In this document: piece by piece, positions 1-5,244 of the stretch | How the letters are laid out: each line of letters begins with the position of its first letter | Position numbering within the stretch: position 1 is the first letter of the stretch | Assembly: GCA_002405405.1 (NCBI GenBank) | Contig: DHLT01000065.1 | Location: 343 to 6,522, forward strand | Direction of reading: 5' to 3' | From: Ignavibacteria bacterium UBA4661 | Lineage (GTDB): Bacteria > Bacteroidota > Ignavibacteria > Kapaibacteriales > UBA4661 | Length of the DNA stretch: 6,180 nucleotides | The notes under the pieces: generated by a model | Databases searched by the model: none | What the model was told of the DNA's origin: nothing | The model's input: only the letters and a program-made list of their open reading frames with translations | Program-made: the position numbers and the translations under genes

Positions 1-326
1 GGATTGTGAACGATGTAGTGGCTGATGGCATAAAATGCCTCTGCGTTGCGAATGAGATGATCATGAAACCGTGTTTGTCAGTCGAAGTCAAAACCCAACC
101 GATGAGTATGGCGAGAAACAGCGGATTTGTAGGAACAAACGATGGTAGAAATCAAATGAGATTTCGGTGAAATTCGGGATAAAAATTCATGACGATTTTC
201 CGTTGGTTGGTGTTGTTGAAGAGACGTTGCACTCATGCTGAGAGCAGTCGAAGCGTGCAACGTCTCTACGTCATGGGCATTGGTATCATATAGATTTTGG
301 GGTATGATGATGATGAACCTGCCCTA
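1..326 (-). pseudogene. REP-associated tyrosine transposase (IS200-like, Y1 family) remnant, truncated at both ends in this window
   Basis: The minus frame is open from 326 down to a TGA at 78-80 and, if that stop is read through, on to the window edge. Its translation looks like the middle and C-terminal part of an IS200-like Y1/REP-associated transposase. It starts with GRFIIIIPQN, resembling the region after the HUH motif (usually NHxHGIIII). Then come VETLHA and, further on, SRISPKS and STIVCSYKSAVSRHTHRLGF, the typical 'IIRSFKSAVTKxAxxxG' helix. After the stop follow QTRFHDHLIRN and AISHYIVHN, matching the family's WQxRFHDHIIRN...YIxNNP segment. The N-terminal domain with the HUH metal site is absent: the frame closes at 324-326, and the ftsW stop codon lies next to it at 330-332. 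The TGA replaces the Trp expected before QTRF, so one TGG to TGA change would explain it. The fragment cannot encode an active enzyme. Family assignment is from memory of these motifs; no alignment was run. Confidence 0.75.
220..267. repeat. REP-like palindrome inside the transposase remnant
   Basis: The arms AGAGACGTTGCAC (220-232) and GTGCAACGTCTCT (255-267) are perfect 13-bp inverted repeats around a 22-bp loop, which itself has a small TGCT/AGCA stem at 236-246. On the minus strand the palindrome lies in the transposase reading frame: one arm encodes VETLHA and the other SATSLQ. The core resembles REP-like palindromes of the GTAGAGACGTTGCA...TGCAACGTCTCTAC type that I recall from Bacteroidota and cyanobacteria. 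No T-run follows on either strand, so it is unlikely to be an intrinsic terminator, although it could form a stable hairpin in the 3' end of the ftsW transcript. Confidence 0.75.
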
Positions 327-329
327 TCT

Positions 330-1559
330 CTACGGCTCAACAATTCCTTCGCGCTCAAAGGTGGTTTTGTCGCGGGGATACACGCCGGCTTGTGCTGACA
401 CATTGAGCAGAATACCCAATGCTGATGCCGTAAAGAGAATAGCTGTTCCGCCATAGCTGATAAAAGGCAGTGGCAAGCCCGTGGTAGGGAGCAAACCTGT
501 ATTGATGCCCATATGCAAAAAGGCATACAAACCAATGATAATCGTTACTCCTGCGGCAAGATAGCGACCAAAATCATCGGGTGCGCGTCGTGCGGTAACA
601 AAGCCACGCCAAATAATCATCATAAAGGCAAGGATAATCAAGCCCGCACCGACAAAGCCATATTCCTCACCGATAATTGAGAAAATAAAATCACCATACG
701 ACTCCGGTAAAAACCAATTACGCTGAATGCTATTGCCCGGACCAACCCCAAATAATCCACCATTGGCAAAGGCGAGAATACCTTGGTGGAGTTGATAATT
801 GGCTTCGCTGATCGATGTTGCGCCATCGGTTGATTGTGCTACCCCAAGGAATTGATCTTTGAATGCCAAGAGTCGTTTCATACGATACGGTGCAGAAATA
901 GCATATGCCGCACCGGCGACTATGCCCAACGGAATGACGACAGCAATATGGCGGAATTTGACATTCCCTAAAATCAACACAAACGAGGCAATAGTAAAAA
1001 TAACTGCGGCAGTCGAAAAGTTAGGTTGCAGAGCAATCAAACCGCATACCATGCAAATCCATAGGAAAATAGGTGCAAAACCCGTTTTGAAGTCGTGTAG
1101 ATAATCTTTCTTGAGTGCGAGGAGCGTTGCGATGTGAAAAATAAGTGCGTACTTGGCAAGCTCGGACGGCTGAAAGTTGAGAATGCCGATATTTACCCAG
1201 CGTGTCGCCCCTTTAATGCGCGTACCGGCGATGAAGACAAAGACCAAAAAACCGATGGCGATCAGCAAAATATATTTCGAGAATTTTTGAACGATATGAT
1301 AATCAAGTCGCGCAAAAAAAATAATCAGGATAATGCTCGCAATGACGCGAATACCATGATTCCAAAAGAGTTTTTCGCTCGAACCAAACTTGACACTGGC
1401 AAAGTATGCACTTGCCGAATAGACAAAGGCAACACTAAACAGCATTAAGCCGATTGCCGGAAGCAGGAGCCACCAATCAACATGGGCATTGCTTTTTTTG
1501 AAAACAATGCTCAGTCGAGCCGCAACGAAATCACGTAGAGTCGTGAGTAAATGTTTCAT
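330..1559 (-). CDS. ftsW: Cell division lipid II polymerase FtsW (SEDS family)
   Basis: FtsW is the inner-membrane SEDS glycosyltransferase that polymerises lipid II into septal peptidoglycan together with its cognate class B PBP. The 409-residue product has about ten hydrophobic segments, as the family requires. Visible signatures are GATRWVNIG (117-125), FQPSELAKY (129-137), QPNFSTA (178-184), YQLHQGILAFANGGLFGVGPG (255-275), FLPESYGDFIFSIIGEE (283-299) and the C-terminal TGLPLPFISYGG (360-371). Asp290 in YGDFIF corresponds to the catalytic Asp of SEDS polymerases. The GPG and PES(Y)GDF pattern and the MurD-like neighbour favour FtsW over RodA. The start is the ATG at 1559; an in-frame TTG at 1589 would add ten residues encoded inside a tandem repeat and is rejected. 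No Shine-Dalgarno sequence precedes the ATG. The gene ends in TAG at 330, next to a transposase remnant; murG, the usual next gene, is not there. Confidence 0.95.
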   Translation of the reverse strand: MKHLLTTLRDFVAARLSIVFKKSNAHVDWWLLLPAIGLMLFSVAFVYSASAYFASVKFGSSEKLFWNHGIRVIASIILIIFFARLDYHIVQKFSKYILLIAIGFLVFVFIAGTRIKGATRWVNIGILNFQPSELAKYALIFHIATLLALKKDYLHDFKTGFAPIFLWICMVCGLIALQPNFSTAAVIFTIASFVLILGNVKFRHIAVVIPLGIVAGAAYAISAPYRMKRLLAFKDQFLGVAQSTDGATSISEANYQLHQGILAFANGGLFGVGPGNSIQRNWFLPESYGDFIFSIIGEEYGFVGAGLIILAFMMIIWRGFVTARRAPDDFGRYLAAGVTIIIGLYAFLHMGINTGLLPTTGLPLPFISYGGTAILFTASALGILLNVSAQAGVYPRDKTTFEREGIVEP

Positions 1560-1563
1560 AGTG

Positions 1564-1627
1564 CGAAATGCAATCAAGACGAAATGCAATCAAGACGAAA
1601 TGCAATCAAGACGAAATGCGATCAAGA
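1564..1627. repeat. Four tandem copies of a 16-bp unit directly upstream of ftsW
   Basis: The unit CGAAATGCAATCAAGA is repeated at 1564-1579, 1580-1595, 1596-1611 and 1612-1627. The first three copies are identical and the fourth has one change (A to G at unit position 9). On the gene strand the unit reads TCTTGATTGCATTTCG. The array fills most of the 108-bp gap between the MurD-like stop (1668) and the ftsW ATG (1559), and its last base is 4 bp from that ATG, occupying the place of the ribosome binding site. Sixteen is not a multiple of three, so the array is not a coding repeat. Copy number could vary by slippage. Confidence 0.95.
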
Positions 1628-1667
1628 GGAAATATCAGCAAAAGCAAAAGGCAGTCTGTGATTTTTG

Positions 1668-2327
1668 TCAGATCATGCTCTTCATCTCGAAGTAGTCGCG
1701 AACGGCATCTTCAAAAACACTTTGACGATGGGCAGGGTTGATAAAATCACCGGCAACTGGTGTCGAAGGGGAAAAAAGAATCATCGCATTCGAGGCACCA
1801 CGTTCCGCATCGGTGGTAATGAGGTATTCAGCTGCTGTACTGACGGCTTGTTCTAATGTTTCCACGCATAGGCATCGTACCATAGTGCTAAAATGCTGAA
1901 AATAGCGTTCGGCAACTTTGCCATATGCTATGATGCACTCTACTGATGTACGAACATGTTCATGGAGAATCGGAAAATCAACCTGACTGTCCGTACGAAA
2001 CTCCTCGCCACCGACAAGAAGAATCGTGGGGCTTGTTGCATATTCTGCTAATGCAAACCATGTTGCATTGATGCTTGAACTTTTGGCATCATTCACAATA
2101 TGAAGCGTACCGCATAAAGGGTGGGCAAGAGAAGAGAAAATAAATCGTTCCGCCAACGAACCCGTAAAGCAATCGCGGAGATTCTCATCGCGGAGTTGCC
2201 ATACTTTTTCGGATAAACGAGATGATAAAGAGTGTGATACATTGTGGGCACAATGTTCAGGTGTGTCGGAAGCAAGAATAGAGCTATGCTCTGCCTGCTC
2301 CGATGAATCGGATAGGAAAAGGGACAT
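1668..2327 (-). CDS. Short MurD-like protein: Mur ligase C-terminal domain only
   Basis: MurD adds D-glutamate to UDP-MurNAc-L-Ala in the cytoplasm; full-length MurD is about 440-460 residues with three domains. This 219-residue protein shows only the last one. LHIVNDAKSSS (75-85) matches the family's FINDSKATN, including the Asp-x-Lys pair (D80, K82). TILLVGGEE (101-109) matches the LLLGGxxK strand. AYGKVAERY, ETLEQAVSTAA and ILFSPSTPVAGDF (183-195) match the closing part, where MurD has LLSPACASxDxF. Residues 1-65 are not recognisable, and the central ATP-binding domain with its GKT P-loop is absent. The frame is closed by TAA at 2337-2339, 9 bp upstream of the ATG, and adjacent frames show no MurD sequence. 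AAAGAGG at 2332-2338 is a plausible ribosome binding site, suggesting the short form is translated. It precedes ftsW, as murD often does. Ligase activity is unlikely; it could be a decaying fragment or a subunit of a split enzyme. Confidence 0.65.
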   Translation of the reverse strand: MSLFLSDSSEQAEHSSILASDTPEHCAHNVSHSLSSRLSEKVWQLRDENLRDCFTGSLAERFIFSSLAHPLCGTLHIVNDAKSSSINATWFALAEYATSPTILLVGGEEFRTDSQVDFPILHEHVRTSVECIIAYGKVAERYFQHFSTMVRCLCVETLEQAVSTAAEYLITTDAERGASNAMILFSPSTPVAGDFINPAHRQSVFEDAVRDYFEMKSMI

Positions 2328-2331
2328 ACAA

Positions 2332-2338
2332 CCTCTTT
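2332..2338 (-). promoter_or_regulatory. Ribosome binding site of the MurD-like gene
   Basis: The minus strand reads AAAGAGG, then four bases, then the ATG at 2327. It supports this start for the short protein, and is notable because most genes in the window have no Shine-Dalgarno sequence. The spacing is slightly short. Confidence 0.5.
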
Positions 2339-2805
2339 ATAAAAAAACTGCATGATGTTTTTGCATAAACCCGAACTGCCTTCGGGTTGAGTTGTGGAAC
2401 TGCCAAGACACAATACTCAGAGCAAAAATGAAATCTCTCGAAAATACTATCAGCAAAAAGCATTATCAAGAAATAGTTTTCAACATCTTGAAAAATAAGA
2501 TGTTATCTCATGTGTTTGAAAGTAAAAAAATGGTCAAAATGGTAGGGAGATAGTGAGTGAAAAGTTTAAGAAAAGAGAAAACCGATAATCAGTCACTGTG
2601 CGTATGGGGCGAAGTAATCCCACATGGTGGTGAGAGAGTACCTTGATCTGTTGTGTGGCGTTCCTAGTGACGATAGCACAATAGACGCAATATACAGGGG
2701 CGAACTCATGTGTTGATGCAATGTTTTATCGCTTTCTGTGAAGAGTAGAAACAAGTACAACTGTCAATCTGTTAACGAAAAAATCTTTGTATTGTCAATT
2801 AACTG
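2339..2805. other. 467-bp gap without a recognisable gene
   Basis: This is the longest non-coding stretch between genes, separating the alkB stop (2806) from the MurD-like gene. No frame on either strand gives a protein I recognise, and I see no tRNA, SRP RNA or riboswitch signature. It holds the 2368-2388 hairpin, a second perfect 8-bp inverted repeat (AACATCTT/AAGATGTT at 2482-2489 and 2497-2504, 7-base loop), and AT-rich sequence on both sides of a more GC-balanced core at about 2590-2720. It probably contains the promoter of the MurD-like/ftsW unit, but no -35/-10 pair is convincing. Confidence 0.6.
2368..2388 (-). promoter_or_regulatory. Hairpin in the leader of the MurD-like gene, possible attenuator
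   Basis: AACCCGAA (2368-2375) and TTCGGGTT (2381-2388) form a perfect 8-bp stem with a 5-base loop. On the minus strand a run of seven T lies about 18 bases downstream (2341-2347), just before the ribosome binding site. That is too far for a standard intrinsic terminator, although AAAAAC and GTTTTT in between could form a second weak stem. The stem is seen directly; a regulatory role is inferred. Confidence 0.4.
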
Positions 2806-3414
2806 TCATGTAACGATGGTACGAAAGGTCAAATTGACACGAGGTTGTGTTATGGTTGTTGTCGGTGGTAATCGATGAAGCCAGTGAGTTTGTGTTGTTC
2901 CTGCCATGAGTAGAATGCTCCCATGCTCAAGAATGAGTGATACACGTTCGCCGGAAATTTTATGTTTGAAAAAAAACTTACGCTCTGCACCAAAACTTAC
3001 CGAGCCGATAGCACCATCTTTTTGCAGGTCTTTTTCGTTATCGCTGTGCCAGCCCATACCCTCCGCGCCATTATGATACAAATTCAGTAAACAAGAATTG
3101 TATGTAGCATTGGTCGTGCGTTCGACAATGTGTTTGAGTGTGAGTAATTCCTTTGTCCACGTGAGAGCGTATTTGTTGATATTGGAGTAGGTATATTCAA
3201 AGGGTTGATCGCCATACCATGCAACTTTACGTTTGGTGGTCAGCACTTTACCAAAAATGCGTGCCTGATCATTCTGCCATGCAATATTCTGAAGTAATGA
3301 CCGTAGAAAAGTATTCGATTCTTCTTCCGAAAAAACTTTTCCAAAATAAAGTACGGTCCCATCGTAGGGCAGGATATTATGCGGATTGGCAATGTCAGCC
3401 GGAAAGAGCATCAT
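2806..3414 (-). CDS. alkB: AlkB-family 2-oxoglutarate/Fe(II) dioxygenase, ALKBH2/3-like DNA repair demethylase
   Basis: AlkB enzymes directly reverse N-alkyl damage such as 1-methyladenine and 3-methylcytosine by oxidative demethylation, using Fe(II) and 2-oxoglutarate. The 202-residue product has the whole catalytic core: RKVAWYGD (62-69), NLYHNGAEGMGWHSDNE (111-127) with iron ligands H123 and D125, SVSFGAERKFFFKHK (138-152), THWLHRLPP (176-184) with the third ligand H180, and PRVNLTFR (191-198), where R192 and R198 correspond to the 2-oxoglutarate-binding arginines. The pattern is closer to human ALKBH2 than to E. coli AlkB. The ATG at 3414 is chosen because it lies 4 bp after the kdsB stop and gives a normal family length. 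Longer in-frame starts up to 3537 would overlap kdsB by over 100 bp and add residues without family similarity. No Shine-Dalgarno sequence is visible, so translation may be coupled to kdsB. The precise substrate is not determined by the sequence. Confidence 0.92.
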   Translation of the reverse strand: MMLFPADIANPHNILPYDGTVLYFGKVFSEEESNTFLRSLLQNIAWQNDQARIFGKVLTTKRKVAWYGDQPFEYTYSNINKYALTWTKELLTLKHIVERTTNATYNSCLLNLYHNGAEGMGWHSDNEKDLQKDGAIGSVSFGAERKFFFKHKISGERVSLILEHGSILLMAGTTQTHWLHRLPPTTTITQPRVNLTFRTIVT

Positions 3415-3418
3415 ATAA

Positions 3419-4216
3419 TCATACAACTGTCGAGCGTGAACGCAATGCCGATTCGACTTGTGCAACATCATCGGGTGTATCGATAGCATATAACACACTG
3501 TCGGTAGGTACGCAATGGTAATATGCACCGGCTTCAAGCAGTCGGAGTTGCTCTAATTGCTCTGTTTGTTCCAACACGGAGGGAGCAAGTCGAACAAACT
3601 GCTCCAAGGCAGAGCGGCGATATGCATAGATACCGATATGTTTCATGTAGGGATAGTGCGCCAGCATGTCCGCAGTTGTCAAACCTGTCGAAGTCATAGC
3701 ACCTCGAACATAAGGAATCGGCGAACGAGAAAAATATAATGCGCGCCTTGTTTGTGTCATTGCGACGGTAACGACAGCAGGATTGGTTAAATCATTGGCA
3801 TTGATAATTCGTGTAATCGGTGTTGCGACATCGGCTTGAGGAGTACTTTGTAATGCTTCTACCAAGGGGTCGAGAACATCGGCTGATATGAGCGGTTCGT
3901 CACCTTGAATATTCACAATAGTTGAAAAGTGTGTTGCTGAGTCGGCTTCGTATTGTGTAAGTGCGGCTACAATGCGGTCGGTGCCCGAAGGAAGATCGGA
4001 ATGTGTCATGACCACCGGAATGCCATGATGGCGACACTCCTCGGCAATGGCAGAATGATCGGTTGCGACAACAACAACATCAATGAGTTTCGATGTAATT
4101 GCTCCTTCATACACATGGCGAATCATACTTTTGCCGAGCAAATTCACTAAAGGTTTTGCAGGAAAACGAGTAGAAGCGTACCGAGCAGGAATAATACCTA
4201 TCGTAGATTGCGTCAT
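3419..4216 (-). CDS. kdsB: 3-deoxy-manno-octulosonate cytidylyltransferase (CMP-Kdo synthetase)
   Basis: KdsB activates Kdo with CTP to CMP-Kdo in the cytoplasm, the donor for the inner core of lipopolysaccharide. The 265-residue product (E. coli KdsB is 248) shows the nucleotidyltransferase pattern throughout: IIPARYASTRFPAKPL (8-23), VVVATD (48-53), PSGTDR (76-81), VNIQGDEPLI (101-110) with the metal-binding Asp106, YFSRSPIPY (161-169), KHIGIYAYR (192-200), LEQTEQLEQLR (215-225) and DTPDD (246-250). The start is the ATG at 4216, placing IIPARYAS eight residues from the N-terminus as in relatives; a TTG at 4231 would add five residues and is less likely. It lies 44 bp after gatC and 4 bp before alkB, in the same direction, so it is probably co-transcribed with both. 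It implies an LPS-bearing outer membrane. Confidence 0.96.
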   Translation of the reverse strand: MTQSTIGIIPARYASTRFPAKPLVNLLGKSMIRHVYEGAITSKLIDVVVVATDHSAIAEECRHHGIPVVMTHSDLPSGTDRIVAALTQYEADSATHFSTIVNIQGDEPLISADVLDPLVEALQSTPQADVATPITRIINANDLTNPAVVTVAMTQTRRALYFSRSPIPYVRGAMTSTGLTTADMLAHYPYMKHIGIYAYRRSALEQFVRLAPSVLEQTEQLEQLRLLEAGAYYHCVPTDSVLYAIDTPDDVAQVESALRSRSTVV

Positions 4217-4260
4217 GATAGACTTAGTCAAGAAGCGATGAGCAAGAATGAAGAGAAAAA

Positions 4261-4545
4261 CTATTCGATAACTTTCGGCACTTTGAAAAACACTTCATTG
4301 TGTTTGGGGGCATTAGCGAGTGCTTCTTTTGTGGAGAGCGATGGCTCAACAACATCATCGCGGAAGACATTCCCATATTCCATAACGGTTTTTAGTGGTT
4401 CTACACCCTCGGTATCGACAGCAGCAAGAGCATCAAAATACTCGACGATATTACCGAATGATGATGAAAAAGCGTTAAGCTCTTCTTCGGTGAATTTGAG
4501 GCGCGAAAGCACGGCAATGTTTTCGATTTCTTCTCGTGTAACCAT
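4261..4545 (-). CDS. gatC: Aspartyl/glutamyl-tRNA amidotransferase subunit C
   Basis: GatC is the small scaffold subunit of GatCAB, which converts Glu-tRNA(Gln) and/or Asp-tRNA(Asn) to the amidated forms in organisms lacking the matching direct synthetase. The 94-residue product is of usual length and begins with the characteristic MVTREEIENIAVLSRLKFTE (compare VTxEEVxxIAxLARLxLxEEE). It continues with FGNIVEYFDALAAVDTEGVEP (29-49; the usual form is ILxYvExLxxvDTxgVEP) and ends with FRDDVVEPSL (61-70) and FFKVPKVIE, the FxVPKVIE tail typical of GatC. The ATG at 4545 matches the family N-terminus; an upstream in-frame ATG at 4608 would add 21 residues without similarity. No Shine-Dalgarno sequence is evident. 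gatA and gatB are not nearby, which is common when the subunits are dispersed. Confidence 0.96.
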   Translation of the reverse strand: MVTREEIENIAVLSRLKFTEEELNAFSSSFGNIVEYFDALAAVDTEGVEPLKTVMEYGNVFRDDVVEPSLSTKEALANAPKHNEVFFKVPKVIE

Positions 4546-4610
4546 ACTGCGTTGTCTTAGAGAAATGAATGTAGAAATGTGAATAAGTGATTGCAATTTA
4601 CAACTCATTA

Positions 4611-4648
4611 TCCATATTCATCGTCTCCATCCATATTCATCGTCTCCA
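4611..4648. repeat. Tandem duplication of a 19-bp sequence upstream of gatC
   Basis: TCCATATTCATCGTCTCCA occurs at 4611-4629 and again, identically and without a gap, at 4630-4648. It lies in the 122-bp gap between the 187-residue membrane protein and gatC. No promoter or hairpin function is evident; it looks like a recent slippage duplication. Confidence 0.9.
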
Positions 4649-4667
4649 TTCAGAGCATGGGTTTATG

Positions 4668-5231
4668 CTACACATTCAGCGGATCGGTAGGTGAAGCAGA
4701 ATACGACGATGGGGCTGATGGTGAGGATTGTACAGACGACGACACAGGGCTAGCGGCTGTGGTTGAATTTGTCTGCGGGGCATGTGTTTGTGGAGTCTGT
4801 GCTTGTACCGATGCTTTGTCAATAGACTGTCGTAAATGCTTATCCTCGATTGATTGTTCTAAGTGCATTGTATAGCTGCGTAAATCTGCAAGATTTTGTC
4901 GTAGTTCACGAAGTTCTTCGATGACTTCGGGTGATGATGAAGATCGTGTATTTTCTGTTGCCGCGATTTTCTTTGAAAGAAAAGCCGTTGCCACTGCCGC
5001 ACCGGCAACAGCAAAAACAGGAAGCATAAGTGCTTTAGTGCCGCCCATTGCCACGAGTGGTATAGAAATACCTGCGATACCAACAACCATACCCCAAATT
5101 TCTTGAATTAATTTGAGTGTTGGGTTTTTACGACCTTGCTCTAACTCAATCGTTTTCTCAAGTAGTTTTAAATCTTTTTTACTGCGTACAAACTCTTGAT
5201 TTTGCTTTATCATGTCATGCAATGTACTCAT
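4668..5231 (-). CDS. Small two-helix membrane protein with coiled coil, paralogue of its upstream neighbour, function unknown
   Basis: I do not recognise a named family. The 187-residue product has a charged N-terminus (1-40, with K/E-rich helix LKLLEKTIELEQGRK) and two hydrophobic segments at about 45-63 (IWGMVVGIAGISIPLVAMG) and 67-86. A charged region predicted as coiled coil follows at about 101-142 (EELRELRQNLADLRSYTMHLEQ onward), and then a 45-residue tail made largely of S, P, T, Q and A, likely disordered. With two helices separated by a short turn, both ends should face the same side of the membrane, probably the cytoplasm. The helices and the coiled coil match the 141-residue protein encoded immediately upstream (IWGxVVGxAGISIPL; YxMHLEQSIxDKxLRxxIDKA). 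The ATG at 5231 has a strong ribosome binding site. The long Ser/Pro tail and extra N-terminal helix are absent from the paralogue. It could be a scaffold or membrane-shape protein, but nothing shows this. Confidence 0.85.
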   Translation of the reverse strand: MSTLHDMIKQNQEFVRSKKDLKLLEKTIELEQGRKNPTLKLIQEIWGMVVGIAGISIPLVAMGGTKALMLPVFAVAGAAVATAFLSKKIAATENTRSSSSPEVIEELRELRQNLADLRSYTMHLEQSIEDKHLRQSIDKASVQAQTPQTHAPQTNSTTAASPVSSSVQSSPSAPSSYSASPTDPLNV

Positions 5232-5237
5232 GTGTAT

Positions 5238-5244
5238 CTCCTTT
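5238..5244 (-). promoter_or_regulatory. Strong ribosome binding site overlapping the upstream stop codon
   Basis: The minus strand reads TAAAGGAG, with the TAA stop of the 141-residue protein (5243-5245) supplying the first bases of the AAAGGAG motif, six bases before the ATG at 5231. A ribosome ending the first gene is placed directly on the second, so the two paralogues are probably translationally coupled. It is the best Shine-Dalgarno sequence in the window. Confidence 0.8.

Noticed and set aside
220..267. The palindrome considered as an ftsW terminator
   Set aside because: No T-run follows on the minus strand, the loop is long, and its in-frame position in the transposase explains it better.
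859..1448. Plus-strand open frames (81 and 104 codons) across this stretch
   Set aside because: They lie opposite the strongly supported ftsW coding sequence, have no recognisable similarity and look like antisense shadows.
1560..1589. Ten-residue N-terminal extension of FtsW from a TTG codon
   Set aside because: It is encoded entirely by the tandem repeat; the ATG at 1559 gives a normal FtsW start.
1564..1627. Short repeats considered as a CRISPR array
   Set aside because: The units are contiguous with no spacers and are only 16 bp long; no cas genes are present.
2093..2469. Minus-strand open frames overlapping the MurD-like start, considered as a frameshifted N-terminal part of MurD
   Set aside because: Their translations show no Mur ligase motif (no GKT P-loop or related pattern) and overlap the better supported 219-residue frame.
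2482..2504. Inverted repeat considered as an intrinsic terminator for alkB
   Set aside because: It is AT-rich with only 8 bp of stem, has no T-run on either strand, and lies about 300 bp past the alkB stop.
2759..2808. Two copies of AACTGTCA around the alkB stop, considered as operator or attachment repeats
   Set aside because: Eight bases is too short to stand out, and one copy is partly inside the alkB stop codon.
3415..3537. Longer AlkB start inside kdsB
   Set aside because: It would overlap kdsB by more than 100 bp and add residues with no AlkB similarity, while the ATG at 3414 gives a typical length of 202 residues.
4546..4608. 21-residue extension of GatC from an upstream ATG
   Set aside because: The family N-terminus (VTREEIENIA) starts right after the ATG at 4545.
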